64,000 bases of DNA from positions 1-64,000 of the forward strand of contig WBMV01008303.1 of assembly GCA_013396655.1 (NCBI GenBank). The letters are read 5' to 3'. A program made the position numbers and the translations under genes. The notes under the pieces were generated by a model. It saw nothing but the letters and a program-made list of their open reading frames with translations. It was not told where the DNA came from and did not search any database. Every line of letters begins with the position of its first letter. Position 1 is the first letter of the stretch. This DNA comes from Campylorhamphus procurvoides. Lineage: Eukaryota; Chordata; Aves; Passeriformes; Dendrocolaptidae. Shown one piece after another: positions 36,005-48,000 of the stretch.

Positions 36005-36122
36005 AACCGTCCCTCCGTGATCACCTGTGCTTCTGCCAGCAACCGGAACTGCAACCTCTCCCACTGCCCCATCGCCCACAGCGGCTGCGGCTCTGTGCCT
36101 GCCTACAGGAGACCCTCCAGCA
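36005..36122 (+). CDS. VGLL4: VGLL4 coding exon (Cys/His-containing block)
   Basis: The exon follows the acceptor CCACCAG in phase 0 and encodes 39 residues starting NRPSVITCAS. It includes RNCNLSHCPIAHSGC, the conserved Cys/His-rich patch just ahead of the first TDU motif in vertebrate VGLL4, and ends RRPSS plus one base before the donor GTAAGT. The Cys/His pattern (C, C, H, C, H, C) could bind a metal, but I know of no established role and do not claim one. Compared with the human sequence as I remember it, the end of the block is slightly shorter and lacks a few alanine/proline residues. Confidence 0.96.
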
Positions 36123-36930
36123 GTAAGTGCCATCTCCAAACTCCCCACAGCCTCATTAGAATTTCAGAAGAACAGAACGATCTCACCAGCCTTAGCTGTG
36201 CAGGCACTGATATATTAACAGCAGTAAAAGGATACCTCTTCGTATCCCTGCCCCTGAGACGTGCACTTTCTAACAATCAATCGTGTGCCCCTGGAGAAAG
36301 TACCAATTCAGAGTTGGAGGGGGAGAGGTGCTTTTTCTTCTTGTTTTGAAAAGCTTCTTAAAAAAAACCCAAACACCCCACACAGACAAATAAGTCATTA
36401 TGTTTATTTTAGTCTGTCTGACAAACAGCAGCCAGGGCCAACGATCCGACCATGCTCTTATTTTAGGAGCTGTAGTTTCCCCAGTATTTCAATAGCCAGT
36501 AGACTCTTACTATTCAGCTGCAGTCGCAAAAATCTTTCCTGCAGCTACAAATACTCTTCCAAAGCTCATACTCTCCACCCTGCTCTGCATGGGTAACACA
36601 AAAAGCTTTGAAGGGCAGTTGCTACAGCAACCTAAACAGGGAGCTTTAGCTTTCTGCCTTCTGTGCAATTAGTACTTTTCATGAAATCTGCTCAGGCAAT
36701 ACTTGCTGGGAAACCTGGGGCTGTTTCTGTTCACTCTCTCTCACTGCACAGTGAGGAAGCCTGGAGAAACACAGCCCTTTCATTTCAAGTCCTTTACCTG
36801 CTGAGGCAGAGCTTTAACACACAGCATTGCTGAAAGGTCATAGCAGTGAGGCTTCATCAGCCAGGATGTGTCCATGGAGCAATAGCAGTGTGATGTAGGC
36901 AGGAACCTAGAAGTCCATACTATGGTAATT

Positions 36931-36946
36931 AGTAGTAGTAGTAGTA
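36931..36946 (+). repeat. (AGT)n microsatellite
   Basis: Five AGT units plus one base, followed by a T run. Confidence 0.9.
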
Positions 36947-37917
36947 TTTTTTTTATTTTATAAAGCTTAGTGTATTGTTGATAACCAGATTTAGAAGCTG
37001 AAGTGCTGACTAGAATTAGAACTAGAAGCTGAAGGTGACCCTTAGACTCTCAGAGAAATCAGTCCATAGGGACCTCAGATATTGCAAGTTTTCTCTCAGA
37101 CTGGTGTTACTGGTCTCAGGAGAGCTGCTCCAGTGAGACCCCAGCTGTATTTACATGTGCTTAGGAAGGGGGGTAAATGTTTCCAGAAGAGATTTGTCTG
37201 CTGTCAGGTGAAGAGGTTTATGCATGACACTCCAGTGTATTTTGGGATCAGTCAAGCCTTGCTGTAGCGCAGACGCCAAGCACTTTTTGAAAGATAATTC
37301 TCATTTAGACACACAGATGCTGTTTCTAAATTGTAAAACTGCAGCTCTTTCGTATTTAGTCTGAGGAATTATTACTATTTCTGCACAAAACCTGTCTTTT
37401 CAGATTCTTTGTTCCTTTTTTAATAGTATTACACCATTTTAATGCTTGCAGCACTCAGTGCAGAGGTAACGATTTCATTTACTTTCCTGACTGCTCCAAG
37501 CAGAAGTATGTGAATTAAGATGAAACCCTGAGGTCAGCTGTCGGCATGTAATTTAGAATGAGGGCTCCTCACACCTGACTGCTATCAGCAGGTTTGGAAC
37601 CAGATTTTGAAAAACCATTTACATCTTCAATTCTGTTTAACCCTAAATATAAGTTCTGTGTGATGGTTTGGGGAGAGGGTTTCCATTGAACTGGGGCTCT
37701 AGGCTGAGGGAGAGCTATGATTATATATAAAATGCTCACCTGTTGCAGGTCACAGAAATGCAAAAATACTTGACCTCACTTTTATTTTTTTTAGCTTAAA
37801 ATCCTTCCACCTTCTTCCCAGCCCTATGCAGTAACAGTCCTCCAGTGATGTAGGGAAGCCTGGCTTTGTGCCCAAACAGGGGATTTTCATGAGGGCTTGT
37901 GGACAAGTGGCCTTAAG

Positions 37918-38152
37918 CTAAAGGAGGGTAGATTTAGGCCAGATATTGGGAAGAAATTGTTCCCTGTGAGGGTGGGCAGGCCCTGACACAGGGTGCCCAG
38001 AGAAGCTGTGGCTGCCCCATCCCTGGAAGGGTCCAAGGCCAGGTTGGACAGGACTTGGAGCAACCTGGGCTAGCGGAGGGTGTCCCAGGTGGAATGAGAT
38101 GGACCCTAAGGTCTCGCCCAACCCAAACCATTCTGTGTTTTGTGATAGAAAA
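37918..38152 (+). mobile_element. CR1 LINE 3' copy in VGLL4 last intron
   Basis: Sense-orientation CR1: 'ggccagatattgggaagaaa' followed by 'ttgttccctgtgagggtggg', then 'tgcccagagaagctgtggct', 'gccccatccctggaagggtc' and 'caaggccaggttggacagga', ending in 'aaccattctgtgttttgtga'. It is well preserved and sits just upstream of the last-exon polypyrimidine tract. Confidence 0.93.
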
Positions 38153-38229
38153 ACAGGAGAAAACATGGGTTGTGCATCTAGCACTGGGTGCCAGGGTTCT
38201 CACATATCCTGTGCCTCCTTTCCCCGCAG

Positions 38230-38498
38230 CCACCACTGCCTGTGACCCGGTGGTGGAAGAGCACTTCCGCCGGAGCCTTGGCAAGAATTACAAGGAGCCT
38301 GAGCCAGTGGCAAACTCGGTGTCCATCACAGGGTCAGTTGATGACCACTTTGCCAAAGCCCTCGGGGATACATGGCTGCAGATCAAGGCTGCCAAGGACG
38401 GAGTCTCCAGCAGCCCGGAGTCGGCATCACGGCGGGGCCAGTCCTCCCCTTCCTCCCACATGGTCAATCATAATCACTCACCCTCCGTGGTCTCCTGA
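38230..38498 (+). CDS. VGLL4: VGLL4 last coding exon with both TDU motifs and stop
   Basis: The exon follows CCCCGCAG; its first two bases complete a Thr codon. It encodes CDPVVEEHFRRSLGKNYKEP, a short linker, then SITGSVDDHFAKALGDTW and LQIKAAKDG, and the conserved C-terminus ending SPSVVS before TGA at 38496-38498. VVEEHFRRSLGKNY is TDU1 and VDDHFAKALGDTWLQIK is TDU2. These are the TEAD-binding elements by which VGLL4 displaces YAP, and both look intact. The serine-rich tail (SSSPESASRRGQ onward) matches the family. With the other three exons this gives about 265 residues, so only some 20-30 residues are missing upstream. Confidence 0.98.
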
Positions 38499-40735
38499 GG
38501 AGAGGACCGTTCCCTTTGTGAATTTGCATGGTTTGACTGAGCTTTGAACAGTGCTTAAATAGTGTTGGGGGAGGGGAGGTTAGTTTTCAACACGTTTTTG
38601 TGTATTCACTTTTTTTTTGTAAAAGGGTGCCCTTAAAGATGATAGCAGGAACTATTTCATAAAGATTCATATGATGTAGCATCCTTTTTTCCTGCCTCAA
38701 TTACCAAAGAAACCTCTGATGCAGATCTGCTGCCCCTTACGAAAATAATGCACGCTAATCCAAAAAAGCCATTACACTTAGTTGGTTGACCCAAGTGCTT
38801 TTTGCTTTTCTTAGTTTCTTGAGACTAGAATTTGTCTGGTTTGCCTACAGTGCTTTTTTTTTTCCCTCTGTGAAGTAATTTTGTATGTATATACTTGAAA
38901 AGAACTGTCATGTATGATTTGCACTATTGGAGGAGGACTGAAGTTGCCCAGCAACTTTTTGGAAGAGGCTAGTATTTTGAGGGCAAACTGCTGAAAAAAG
39001 GGTTTAAGGATGATATTTCTATCAGTTTGATTTTTCTTAAAGCAAAACAGCTTCAGAAGGGGAAGTCTCATACAGGTTATAGGTCTTTCTCTCTTTAGAT
39101 TTCAGGTGCTTAGTGCTTGCAACTGGACTGCATAATTTACAGAACACGGGCATTTTTTTCCTAAACACTGCAGTTTGTTAGACTAGAGCTGAGGTTGGAG
39201 GGTTCCATAGTGCTTAATGATGCATGTTTTATGAAAAATAGCTGGTATCTATTAATGTATAGACAGTAAGAATCATAATACTTATTAGCTTTTCTTCAGA
39301 ATTAGTTTATTTTTGTCAGTAACAATCCTAGATATACTTACTGCTGGTACAGTTGTACTCTATGGTATTTGTATTTGATACTCACTTTAGCAGCAGCCAG
39401 CATTGGGGGCAGCCTCAGGACAGGCCTTGTGCCACCCTTGGAGCTGGTGGCTGCTGGCACAGGATGCTGAGCTCTGTGCAGGACCCAGCGACCCTTCCTG
39501 TCTGCAGCACTGCTGCTCCACAGGGATTTGCTTCCTAAAACCAAGTCTGTGTAATCTACCCTTAACTATCTGCAGGAACTGCTACCATTACACATCTTGG
39601 CTGGACAACAGATTGTTACAGTTTGTGAAATATGATCTTTCTTTTTTTTTTTTTAAAGCCTATTCATAAACCAATGCCAAGTTGCAGCAAACATTCCTCC
39701 AGTAGAGACTTTATACAGGTATTACTGCATTTATTATCATTTGCTATATTAAAAGCTACTAACTAGAAATTAGGCAGTAGAGGCAGGCATGAAACCACAG
39801 CTGTGCTAGTGCTCAGAGCTTCTCTTCTTCTTGTTAAGTGTAACTCCTCTCCCCCGTACATTCCATCTTTCCAGTACAGTTGCAACTAGGGGTTTTCTTA
39901 TACTGGGTTACCTGAAATGATTAGTTCAGTGTAGAAAACAGGAACTAGTTGGAAGGTGAACTACAAGTGATGTATTATGGACTATGTTACAGTATTGGGT
40001 CCATTGTGGCTTTTATTTTATGCTTTTTTTTTTAAAGTTAAGCTATTTAATTTGGAAAAGGTGCAGGGTAGAAAGAGATCGGGAGATTGGCTCTTACTCT
40101 TGGTAAGAAGGTAGCTGCTCAGTTTTCTTTAAAAAAAGTAAAAAATAAAAAAACCCAACACCTAAGCCCCCAGTTTTACACATTTCACTACCATCATACT
40201 GGGTAGTCAATGCTTCCTTGCCTTGGCATTCAGTATCCTACTCTCAGTAGGAAGATTGTTAAAAGAACACTTTTTTATATAGGTAACTTTAAGACCATCG
40301 TTACGCTGTGCGTAAAGAATGTACAGAGAAATTTGTAGGTATTTTTTGAGAAACAATTAATTTGTTAATGATATGTAGCTATTTAATTTTTCCCTTTCCT
40401 TTATTGTAATCATTCTTTTTTTTTTTTGGTTGGAGAAAAAAGTTGATCTTTTTTTTTGTTGTAGATTTGTCTGTAATACAGTAAAAGTGCAGGAACACAG
40501 TTATTCTATGAGGACACTGCATTAGCATTAATAGCCACTCGTTTGTTATTGCTACAGGCTACTGAGCAGTATAACAGTCAATACTAATACTGTAGATGGA
40601 CTCTGTGGAAAATGTGACTCCTATATTTCTTTGTAAACACAAATAAGATAATGTTTTTAAAGCTAATATTTTCAATAATAGCTGTTTTACAAGGTTACAT
40701 TTACTTATCTGAGATAGGTAAATGGATTTGAGGGC

Positions 40736-40741
40736 AATAAA
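40736..40741 (+). terminator. VGLL4: Candidate proximal poly(A) signal
   Basis: AATAAA followed by T/G-containing sequence, about 360 bases before the distal signal. It could give a shorter VGLL4 transcript. Confidence 0.5.
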
Positions 40742-41003
40742 GATTTAATGTGCTATGTCCAGTAAAACATATATTGGACACAATGTCATGAAAGCCAAAG
40801 GGTTGGGGGGGGGTGGAAGGACACCAAACTGAACTCACCATCACAAAACATGGTGAAGTTTCTTCACAGAGCCAGGTTATCTACAGTTCAATTTAAAAGA
40901 TTCTATCTCTGTTTGTAAATCTGTAATATACCATTCTTTTGTGGCCTTGTTTCACCTGGGAAAAAAAAAAAGGTTTGGCAGGCCATCTTTTTTTTTTTTT
41001 TTT

Positions 41004-41073
41004 NNNNNNNNNNNNNNNNNNNNNNNNNNNNNNNNNNNNNNNNNNNNNNNNNNNNNNNNNNNNNNNNNNNNNN
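41004..41073. other. Assembly gap (70 N)
   Basis: The gap is preceded by a T run of at least 16 bases, so it probably marks a homopolymer that failed to assemble. ORFs of X residues across it are artefacts. Confidence 0.98.
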
Positions 41074-41098
41074 GTACTTAAAAGTAGCCTTAAAGAAC

Positions 41099-41104
41099 AA
41101 TAAA
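41099..41104 (+). terminator. VGLL4: VGLL4 poly(A) signal
   Basis: AATAAA followed within about 20 bases by TGTGTGTTCCTGTG, a GU-rich downstream element. This is the best candidate for the 3' end of the VGLL4 transcript. Confidence 0.75.
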
Positions 41105-44100
41105 GTGCTCTTAAATCACATGTGTGTTCCTGTGCCTCTGTATTGCCTGGCGAGAGAGGATTTGGTGTCTGTGCCTTCAGAGCTGGAAGTAGAAACAAAC
41201 CTCTGGTCATGTTCTGGTCTCCTTCCAATGAACCCGCCTCGTTTAGGACTGTGACCCCAGCAAAGGGGCTGCCACAGCCTCAGCTGGGACTTGGCAGAGA
41301 TGGGGTCAAGAAAAAGTGTTTACAGCAACAAAAAGAATCTGCTGGTGCCCCAGCAAGCTGTGCTGGGCCTAGAGGAACTCACCAGCAGCTGCTCCTGAAC
41401 AGGGACTGGTTTGGAAAACACCAGCTGGTCCTGCATTTTTGCCCCATTCATGAAAATACCGATGTCTCCATTTTCTTCCATTTCACATGTCGCTCCCTTC
41501 TTAAGTGTTGGGAGAAGACAACTGTATTTCAAATGTCAACATCCACCGACTTTTGTTCCAGGTGAGCTGCATTCAAGTGGCAGATCATTCATTCATCAAC
41601 TGAAGATGCTAAATCCTTAAAAACGTGTTCTGATTACCTCAATGAACCAGGCAGGAGCCTGCAGAGGGCTTTCAACACTTAATGCATTAGAGGGGTTTCC
41701 AAAATTAAAAAGGAGCCCCTAAAAGTAACAAGACACAAAATTCCTGTTGGATCAGAGGGGCCCAAAGAGTGTGGAAACACAGCAGGCCTGGCATGGATGT
41801 CTAATGGCTGGGCTTGGGGTGGAAGAGATTCCATAGGACCACTTCCAGAGTGATTAACACATGAAACACATCCCTCTCGAAATACCCATGGAAAGAGGCC
41901 TAAATCCATGTTGTGAGGGTGTGTGGGAGGGAGGCCAAGGACAACACGCCCCACAAGCCTTGCAGTCCCGCTTTCCAGGGGGAGCTGGTTTCCTTTCAGG
42001 AAAAAGTCATCCCTTCACCAATGTTTTTGTTTTGGGAGCTCTATGGGACAGGCCAAGCAGCATCACTACTTTTCAGGCCGGTAACTAATTACAGTGTATT
42101 CCACCTTCCACACAGTAAAAGGAAGAAAACAGTAATTTTTTTTTCTACCACATGATATTTCTAATTAATAAGCAGGAATTCTGCACAGGAGGGTGGCACC
42201 ATGGCCTGGAGAAACCAGACCATACACACACAACCATTTGGGTTTTTTTTGGAGAGTCCCATAGTATTTATAATGGCTTTTTAATGGGAGCTAAATGAGA
42301 GGCAACTTCCAGCTGTGCCCTTGTAACCTCACCCCTACACATGCACACATTTTTGTTAATTCTAATCATAATTTTTGAAAACAGACCTGACTTCACAAAT
42401 GCCCTCGGGACTGAGTTTGGGATCATTGTGCACAGTTCAGTGAGTACCCTCTTTCCACCTTTCAAGCTGGATTTGGTTGCGAGGATTCCCTTTGCATACA
42501 AATATATCCAGAGGCCAGAGAGGTGGCTGGTGCTGGTATGACCCAGCAGTGGTACAACAGTACATAATCACCTATCCATGGACTGGGCTCACCCAGCAGG
42601 GCTGAAGGGACATTCACAATATTCCTGTCCTTTAAAACCACACAAAGCAGCAAAGGGAGTTCGTAGATGATACCAAGCTCAGAGTTGATCCTGCTAGGGT
42701 CTGTGCTGGATGAAGGCAGTCTAGAGTCAGATGGCTGCAGAGAGCTCAGCAGGGAATTGCTGCAGCTGTTCCTAAAGTAACTACGCTTATCCCAGGATAG
42801 CCAACCATCAGACTTCACACTGGCACATGCACAGAACTTGCAGCTGTAACCAGCTCAGCATCATGGACTGGGGCTGTAACTGCACCAGTGAGAAGCTGCT
42901 TCTCAATCACAGCTGAACTGTCACTCCAGGGGGGGAAACAGTCCCAGCGGTGAGGGACTGTGGGTGACAGGAGCAAATCCAGATGTTTCAGCGAGGCCAA
43001 ATTAGTCAACAAGGAAGAGATGCAGAAATGTCTTTGATTCTTCTTGAGGTGGCAGTGTGGGAAGCACTCACTGCTCAGGCTGCTCTAACTCCTGATGCTG
43101 CAGAAGAGACGATCCATGGAGCTGTGAATGAAGACTTCTCCAGTATCCACACACTGCCAATGTGTCAAGTTGCTTGATGTGATACCCTTGCAAAACACAT
43201 CCCAAGTATTTTCAATGTTATTTGTGCAATAGCTGCACCAGAGCCAGCTCACTTAGTCTTGGCTGAGGGGAACATTCACACTCTCTTTAGATCCTCCTTG
43301 AGGAACAGGGAAATAGGAAACCTCTCTGCATCTTCCTGATGTGCTGGAGCTTCCTGTCATCTGGCGTGGGTAGAGACCCAAGTAATTTACACCCTGTGGC
43401 TCCAGCTCTCTTCTCTGAGCAGACAGTTACTCCACAGCTGGATTATGTGGTATGCTGAAACACATTTTATCCCTGAAAGGCTCTTGATAGAAACTATACT
43501 AATTTAACAATTTTTAACCTCTCCTTCCATGGGAACATTCTGCCCCTCTCTGTGGAACAGCTCTCTCAACTGCATTTCTTGGGTATAATGCAGCCAAGAC
43601 AGATAATTTAGTTGGCTTTTTTTAAGCTGCAGTTATATACAGCCCCACAGCAGCTGCCTTGTTCTTCAGACAAAGCTCTCCTGTCACACACATGAGGCAA
43701 CAGCACTACATGTCTCCAGAGGTGGATGAGGGAGAGCTCCTCAGGAACTTCCACACTGACTGAGGAGGGACAGCTCTCAACTGGACCAGCACTGAGGCAT
43801 TGAGGGGAACCAGGTGCTCCACTGAGACCATCATAAAGTCTCCATAATGGTTTACATTTAACATGGATAGGACTCGGCTCAAAAAAACTCGAGCGCTCTC
43901 CAGGTAGAACACTCTGCAGGACACCAGAGTACCCACCCTGCAGAGACAGTGGGACCAGTGCCAAACACCAGGCCATTCCCAGTACAGGCTCCTCCTGGGT
44001 TGCCCCTTCCTCTGGTGCTCAGAGTGGACAGTGTCCTGCTGAAAACAGGCTCCATCCCCATCCCACAGCAGCATCCATCAACAGGAAAATCTCATGTTCT

Positions 44101-44952
44101 CCTTGGTGACACAATTGGGAGCCCAGTTTATCACACAACAATGCACAGACTGAGGGGTTTACAGCTGCTAATTGCTGTATCACTTCAGCATCCATACCCA
44201 GTGATATTCCTGCCTGCTGAGAATGGTTGGCATGATATTAGTCATACATGGATATTCACACTGGTATGCATTTATATTGTAGCAGAGCTGGAAAAAAAAT
44301 GGAATTTCTTTTTCCATAGGCTAATTTTATGTAATGACTAAGCAGTTACTGACTTCCAGCAAGAGCAGCTTCACTGCAGTCACATGAGCCTCTTTCAATC
44401 TTTTCTTGCTTGCAACCCTGCCAGTTTCACTGCTTACTGTTGCACTATTCAGTCTAATTTTACATTTTATTTTGCTAAGTAAAAGCTTTCTTAAATGCCA
44501 AGGAGAACGTCTGTCTTCTCTCCATCACAAAGAGACACAAAGGCATCTGTCAACACAAAGCTGTGTCAGCCAAATGCCTGCTACATTTAATAGTCAGAAA
44601 GCTGCTTATCTTAAAACTCCATTTGGGGAAAGACTCTTCCCACAGAACCCTTCTGAGAGGGTCTGCTATCATGGGGAATGAAGGTTACTTTTTTAATCCA
44701 GGAAAACACAAAGCTCGATCTCTTGTTTCCTGAAGAAGTAAAATAATGAGGGTCTAGTTGTATTAATGAGGCCTGGCTGGAGTGTTAAAATAGACACACT
44801 ATACCACTCTGATTATACTAGTTTTAGGTAGTTAAAAGAAAGTATAAAAAACACAGGAATTTTTTCTTGCTTTCAAAGAAAAAAATTATTCAACTAGTTA
44901 AAAAAAAATTCTTAGCCTAAACATAAAACTTTTCACTGATACACTGGAGGAT

Positions 44953-45050
44953 TCTTTTTTCCTTTCTTGTTTTGTTTTTGGGTTTTTTTTGGAGGAGGGG
45001 GTGGGTTTTTGTTTGTTTTTTTGGAGGGGGAGAGGGGAAGGAAAATAATG
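44953..45050 (+). repeat. Low-complexity T/G-rich tract with purine block
   Basis: Runs of T interleaved with G3-G5 blocks, ending in a GGAGGGGGAGAGGGGAAGG purine stretch. The G blocks are separated by long T loops, so it is only a weak quadruplex candidate. Confidence 0.65.
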
Positions 45051-48000
45051 GAAAGAAGTAACAATACTTACAGATCAAAATAAGGGTCTTTCCTTTTTCT
45101 TTTCCTTCCAAGTGACAAGTTCTTGAGCTCTTGCTAAAGCCACAGAAAATCTCAGCTTATTTACTTCTCCAGAACAAAGTGTGTATGTTCAAAGAGCACC
45201 AGAGGTAACACTGCACTGTTATGGGGCTTAGGGCAGTAGAAAAGTCTTTTCTCTTACTTTCCCTGACATCCCCTGAATTAGCTTGTTACTTTTATCCATC
45301 ACACATTTTCTCAGGGTGTGAGTAGTTACTGACACTGTTCTGGCTGCTCCAGCTTGTTGTGCTTTATATACTGATAAATAAATTCTTCTCAAACAGTTAA
45401 GAAAGATGAAAACCTTCTGCCACCAATCTGCCCCCTCCTACCAATGAAAATGCAGGAAAGAAATTAATGGGAACAGATACCTAATTGAAGAAAATTATGA
45501 TTTTTTCTCATTATTCAGAGCTGCTAAAAATAAAGTAATCCTCTACTGTGAAAGTCTTTTTTTGCCTCAGTGGTAACATTTTGTCACTTGTTTGTAAATC
45601 TCTCCTTCCCAGTGCTCTCATACCAATCCCAGGAACTGGAAAACTGAGATTAAAACAAGTAATTTCTTAACCTGCAGGGCTAATGAATAAAGTAACAAGA
45701 GAGACCAGTAAACCTAGTTCTTAAAAAGTAAGCAATATTCTCATTTTGTCCCCCTAAACATAGGCATACATAGGTATATAAGTAACCTTTTGCTTTGAGA
45801 AAACCCTGATGACACATCAGAAAAGTGGAATTACGACAGCTAGTCAAGAGGAAAGTAACATCTAAAAGCATACAAGATACTTTCTTTAATAAATATATAG
45901 CTGGATGAACATGGGCTAGGAACAGGCTTCAGAATGATTAACCACATAAATGTAAAGTGCACTTCAACTTTGTTGCCTATATTGTAGTATTTCAGAGCTC
46001 TTTGTTTTGCACTCTTCCTCTCAATTCATGCATTGCTAATTCATCCTTCAGCTTCCCTGGTCTGTCTAGTGTAATGTAAGAGCTCCAATGTGGCATTTTC
46101 AGGTGGGGAAACGAAGGAAAAAACTCCAAAGCCACCACCCGCAAAGCTTGGTGGGATTCTAGGGCTTCTTATTTAAAAATTTTCAACAGATTTCCTCACA
46201 ACAAAAAATAATGCTTTTGTTGCTGCCAGGTTTACAAATACAGCCTGTAATGTGAGACAGGCTCTGCCCTTTCAGGATGGTGCACAATCAGCAGCAGTAA
46301 ATCAAACAGTGACTCTGCTGACATGTCTGTAACTTTTAGTGATTAATCCAACAAATGACCAATACAGGAAAGAGGGGTGTGGGATTTTCCTCCTGCTTTG
46401 CCCTCGTACAGCTGAACTCTGGTCTTACCAATTCTCACAGGAAACGTGAAAAATGCCTGGAAAAGGGCTGAGGATTAAAGTCAATACAGATCCACACATA
46501 AAAGATCATTAAAGAAAGATAAGCTAATGAAGGCAAGAAGAAATGTTGTCCTATTTATATGAAAAGTTTGTTCCTTTTAACAGTTGCCCCACAACAGATC
46601 CCATCTTTTCTTCAATCTGTCCAGCGACACACTACCAAAGAAAATGAGAGAAAAGTCAATGTTACCAGCACTGCTAAATTAGCTCACACATCACTCGTCT
46701 CTCTGCAGTTCCTGCTGGATCCTTCCCTTTCCTCCATGGCACAACCAGTCCAGCTATCAGGGGGAGCACTAGAGTCTCTCACATATCGCTCCTGCTTGGG
46801 CAAAGTTGGAGTAATGGGGCAGAAAGTACCTAAAATTAGTCACCTGCCAGCAACTAGGCAAGTGAAATCTGCCCAAGGCTCCAAAATCTGCAACTGAACA
46901 CAAGGTTCTCTGAACTGGCTTTGCTAAATTATAAAATAAGCTTTACCCTTGAGCTATTAATAGCACAGAAATCTATATTCAGGGTGCTGATTTCCAGAGC
47001 TCAACAAAAAGCAAACTGAGAGTTTCCAACCTCACGAGCTGCCCAGAACATCCCACCTGATGCTGGGGATAGAGGCAAGGAAGTGTCACAGCTGCCATGA
47101 GGGGACACTGCTGCTGCAGTATCAACAGGATCTGCAATTTGGGACTTCTTTACACTACTCCCCAGCCATTCAAAAATTTGTTTTCTGCATTTATAACACT
47201 AAGGAAGAGAAAGAGACCATTGCTTTGATATTGCTTGCACAACTCTCAAGGGCTCTGGGGCTGTTTGCCCTGAACAGACACCTTGGTACGACACCAGCAG
47301 AGTGCTGCAGTGCCTGGAGAGCTTTCTTGACATCAGCTATTTTGGCTATAACTTCTCTGAACTATTGTAAGGTGGTAACACTGATATCTCACCACAAGTG
47401 CATTTACAGAGCTCAGAAAATATTTCACTGGAATTTTTCAGAAGCAAAATTAAAATCAGGTTATTATAAATAATGACATTTGGAATTAATTCTGTTCTTG
47501 AGCCACCTAGCTACACAGTTTCAAGTCTTTTTTAAACAGCCACAAAACAGATGTGTTCATTTTTAAATTAAGGAAAAAAGAAAACAAATTCTTGGGAATT
47601 GAACACAAAACAACAAAACCTCAGTGCTGGGAGACCAGCAACATTTTGAGAGTTGATGAAGTTCTAATCTCCCCAACTAGAGGCAGACTGATGAAAAGCA
47701 AAGATTCTCTCCTCAGGAAACCCCCTGCTTAGCTCTGCAGCCCTGATGTGAGAATTATCTACACCATAACCTCAAAGCAAAACACTACTTGAACTTCACA
47801 TAGGATGGTGTTTAGGGAGCAAAGGGGTTGTTGGTTGAGGTACAAGATCACATCATGAAGCTTACAGATACATGTTTATTTATTTTGCTTGTGGGCGAGA
47901 AGTCTGCTTAAGCAAGTCTATTAGTCTAATTGCTCTGTAGGTACAAATTCAGAACAACATTGCTCTCCTTCCTGAGTGCACTAGAGGAGTTGGGTGACAA

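Larger units (their letters stand above)
36123..38229 (+). other. VGLL4: VGLL4 last intron (about 2.1 kb)
   Basis: Donor GTAAGT; acceptor CTTTCCCCGCAG at 38218-38229. It contains an (AGT)5 microsatellite at 36931-36946 and a CR1 copy at 37918-38152 that ends about 75 bases before the acceptor. The rest is unremarkable. Confidence 0.93.
38499..41120 (+). other. VGLL4: VGLL4 3'UTR
   Basis: The stretch from the TGA to just after AATAAA 41099-41104 is AT-rich with many T runs and no splice-bounded ORF, as expected for the roughly 2.6-kb 3'UTR. GT-rich sequence starting at 41121 suits a cleavage signal. A gap of 70 unknown bases lies inside it. A GC-richer patch is at about 39390-39535. The extent is inferred from sequence signals only. 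Confidence 0.8.

Noticed and set aside
37660..37755. LTR-like fragment starting TGTGATGGTTTGGGG with a TATATATAAA box
   Set aside because: Too short and without a matching 3' end; the resemblance rests on one phrase.
40893..41228. ORFs crossing the N gap
   Set aside because: They contain unknown residues and are artefacts of the gap and poly-T run.
41122..41565. 147-codon + ORF just after the VGLL4 poly(A) signal
   Set aside because: It starts at a GTG in the GU-rich downstream element and has no domain, splice context or homology that I recognise.
42660..42730. Possible CR1 coding remnant (GATGATACCAAGCTC phrase)
   Set aside because: Only one short phrase matches; neighbouring expected blocks are absent.
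47060..47473. 137-codon + ORF in the intergenic region
   Set aside because: No recognisable motif and no sign of promoter or splice sites; likely chance.
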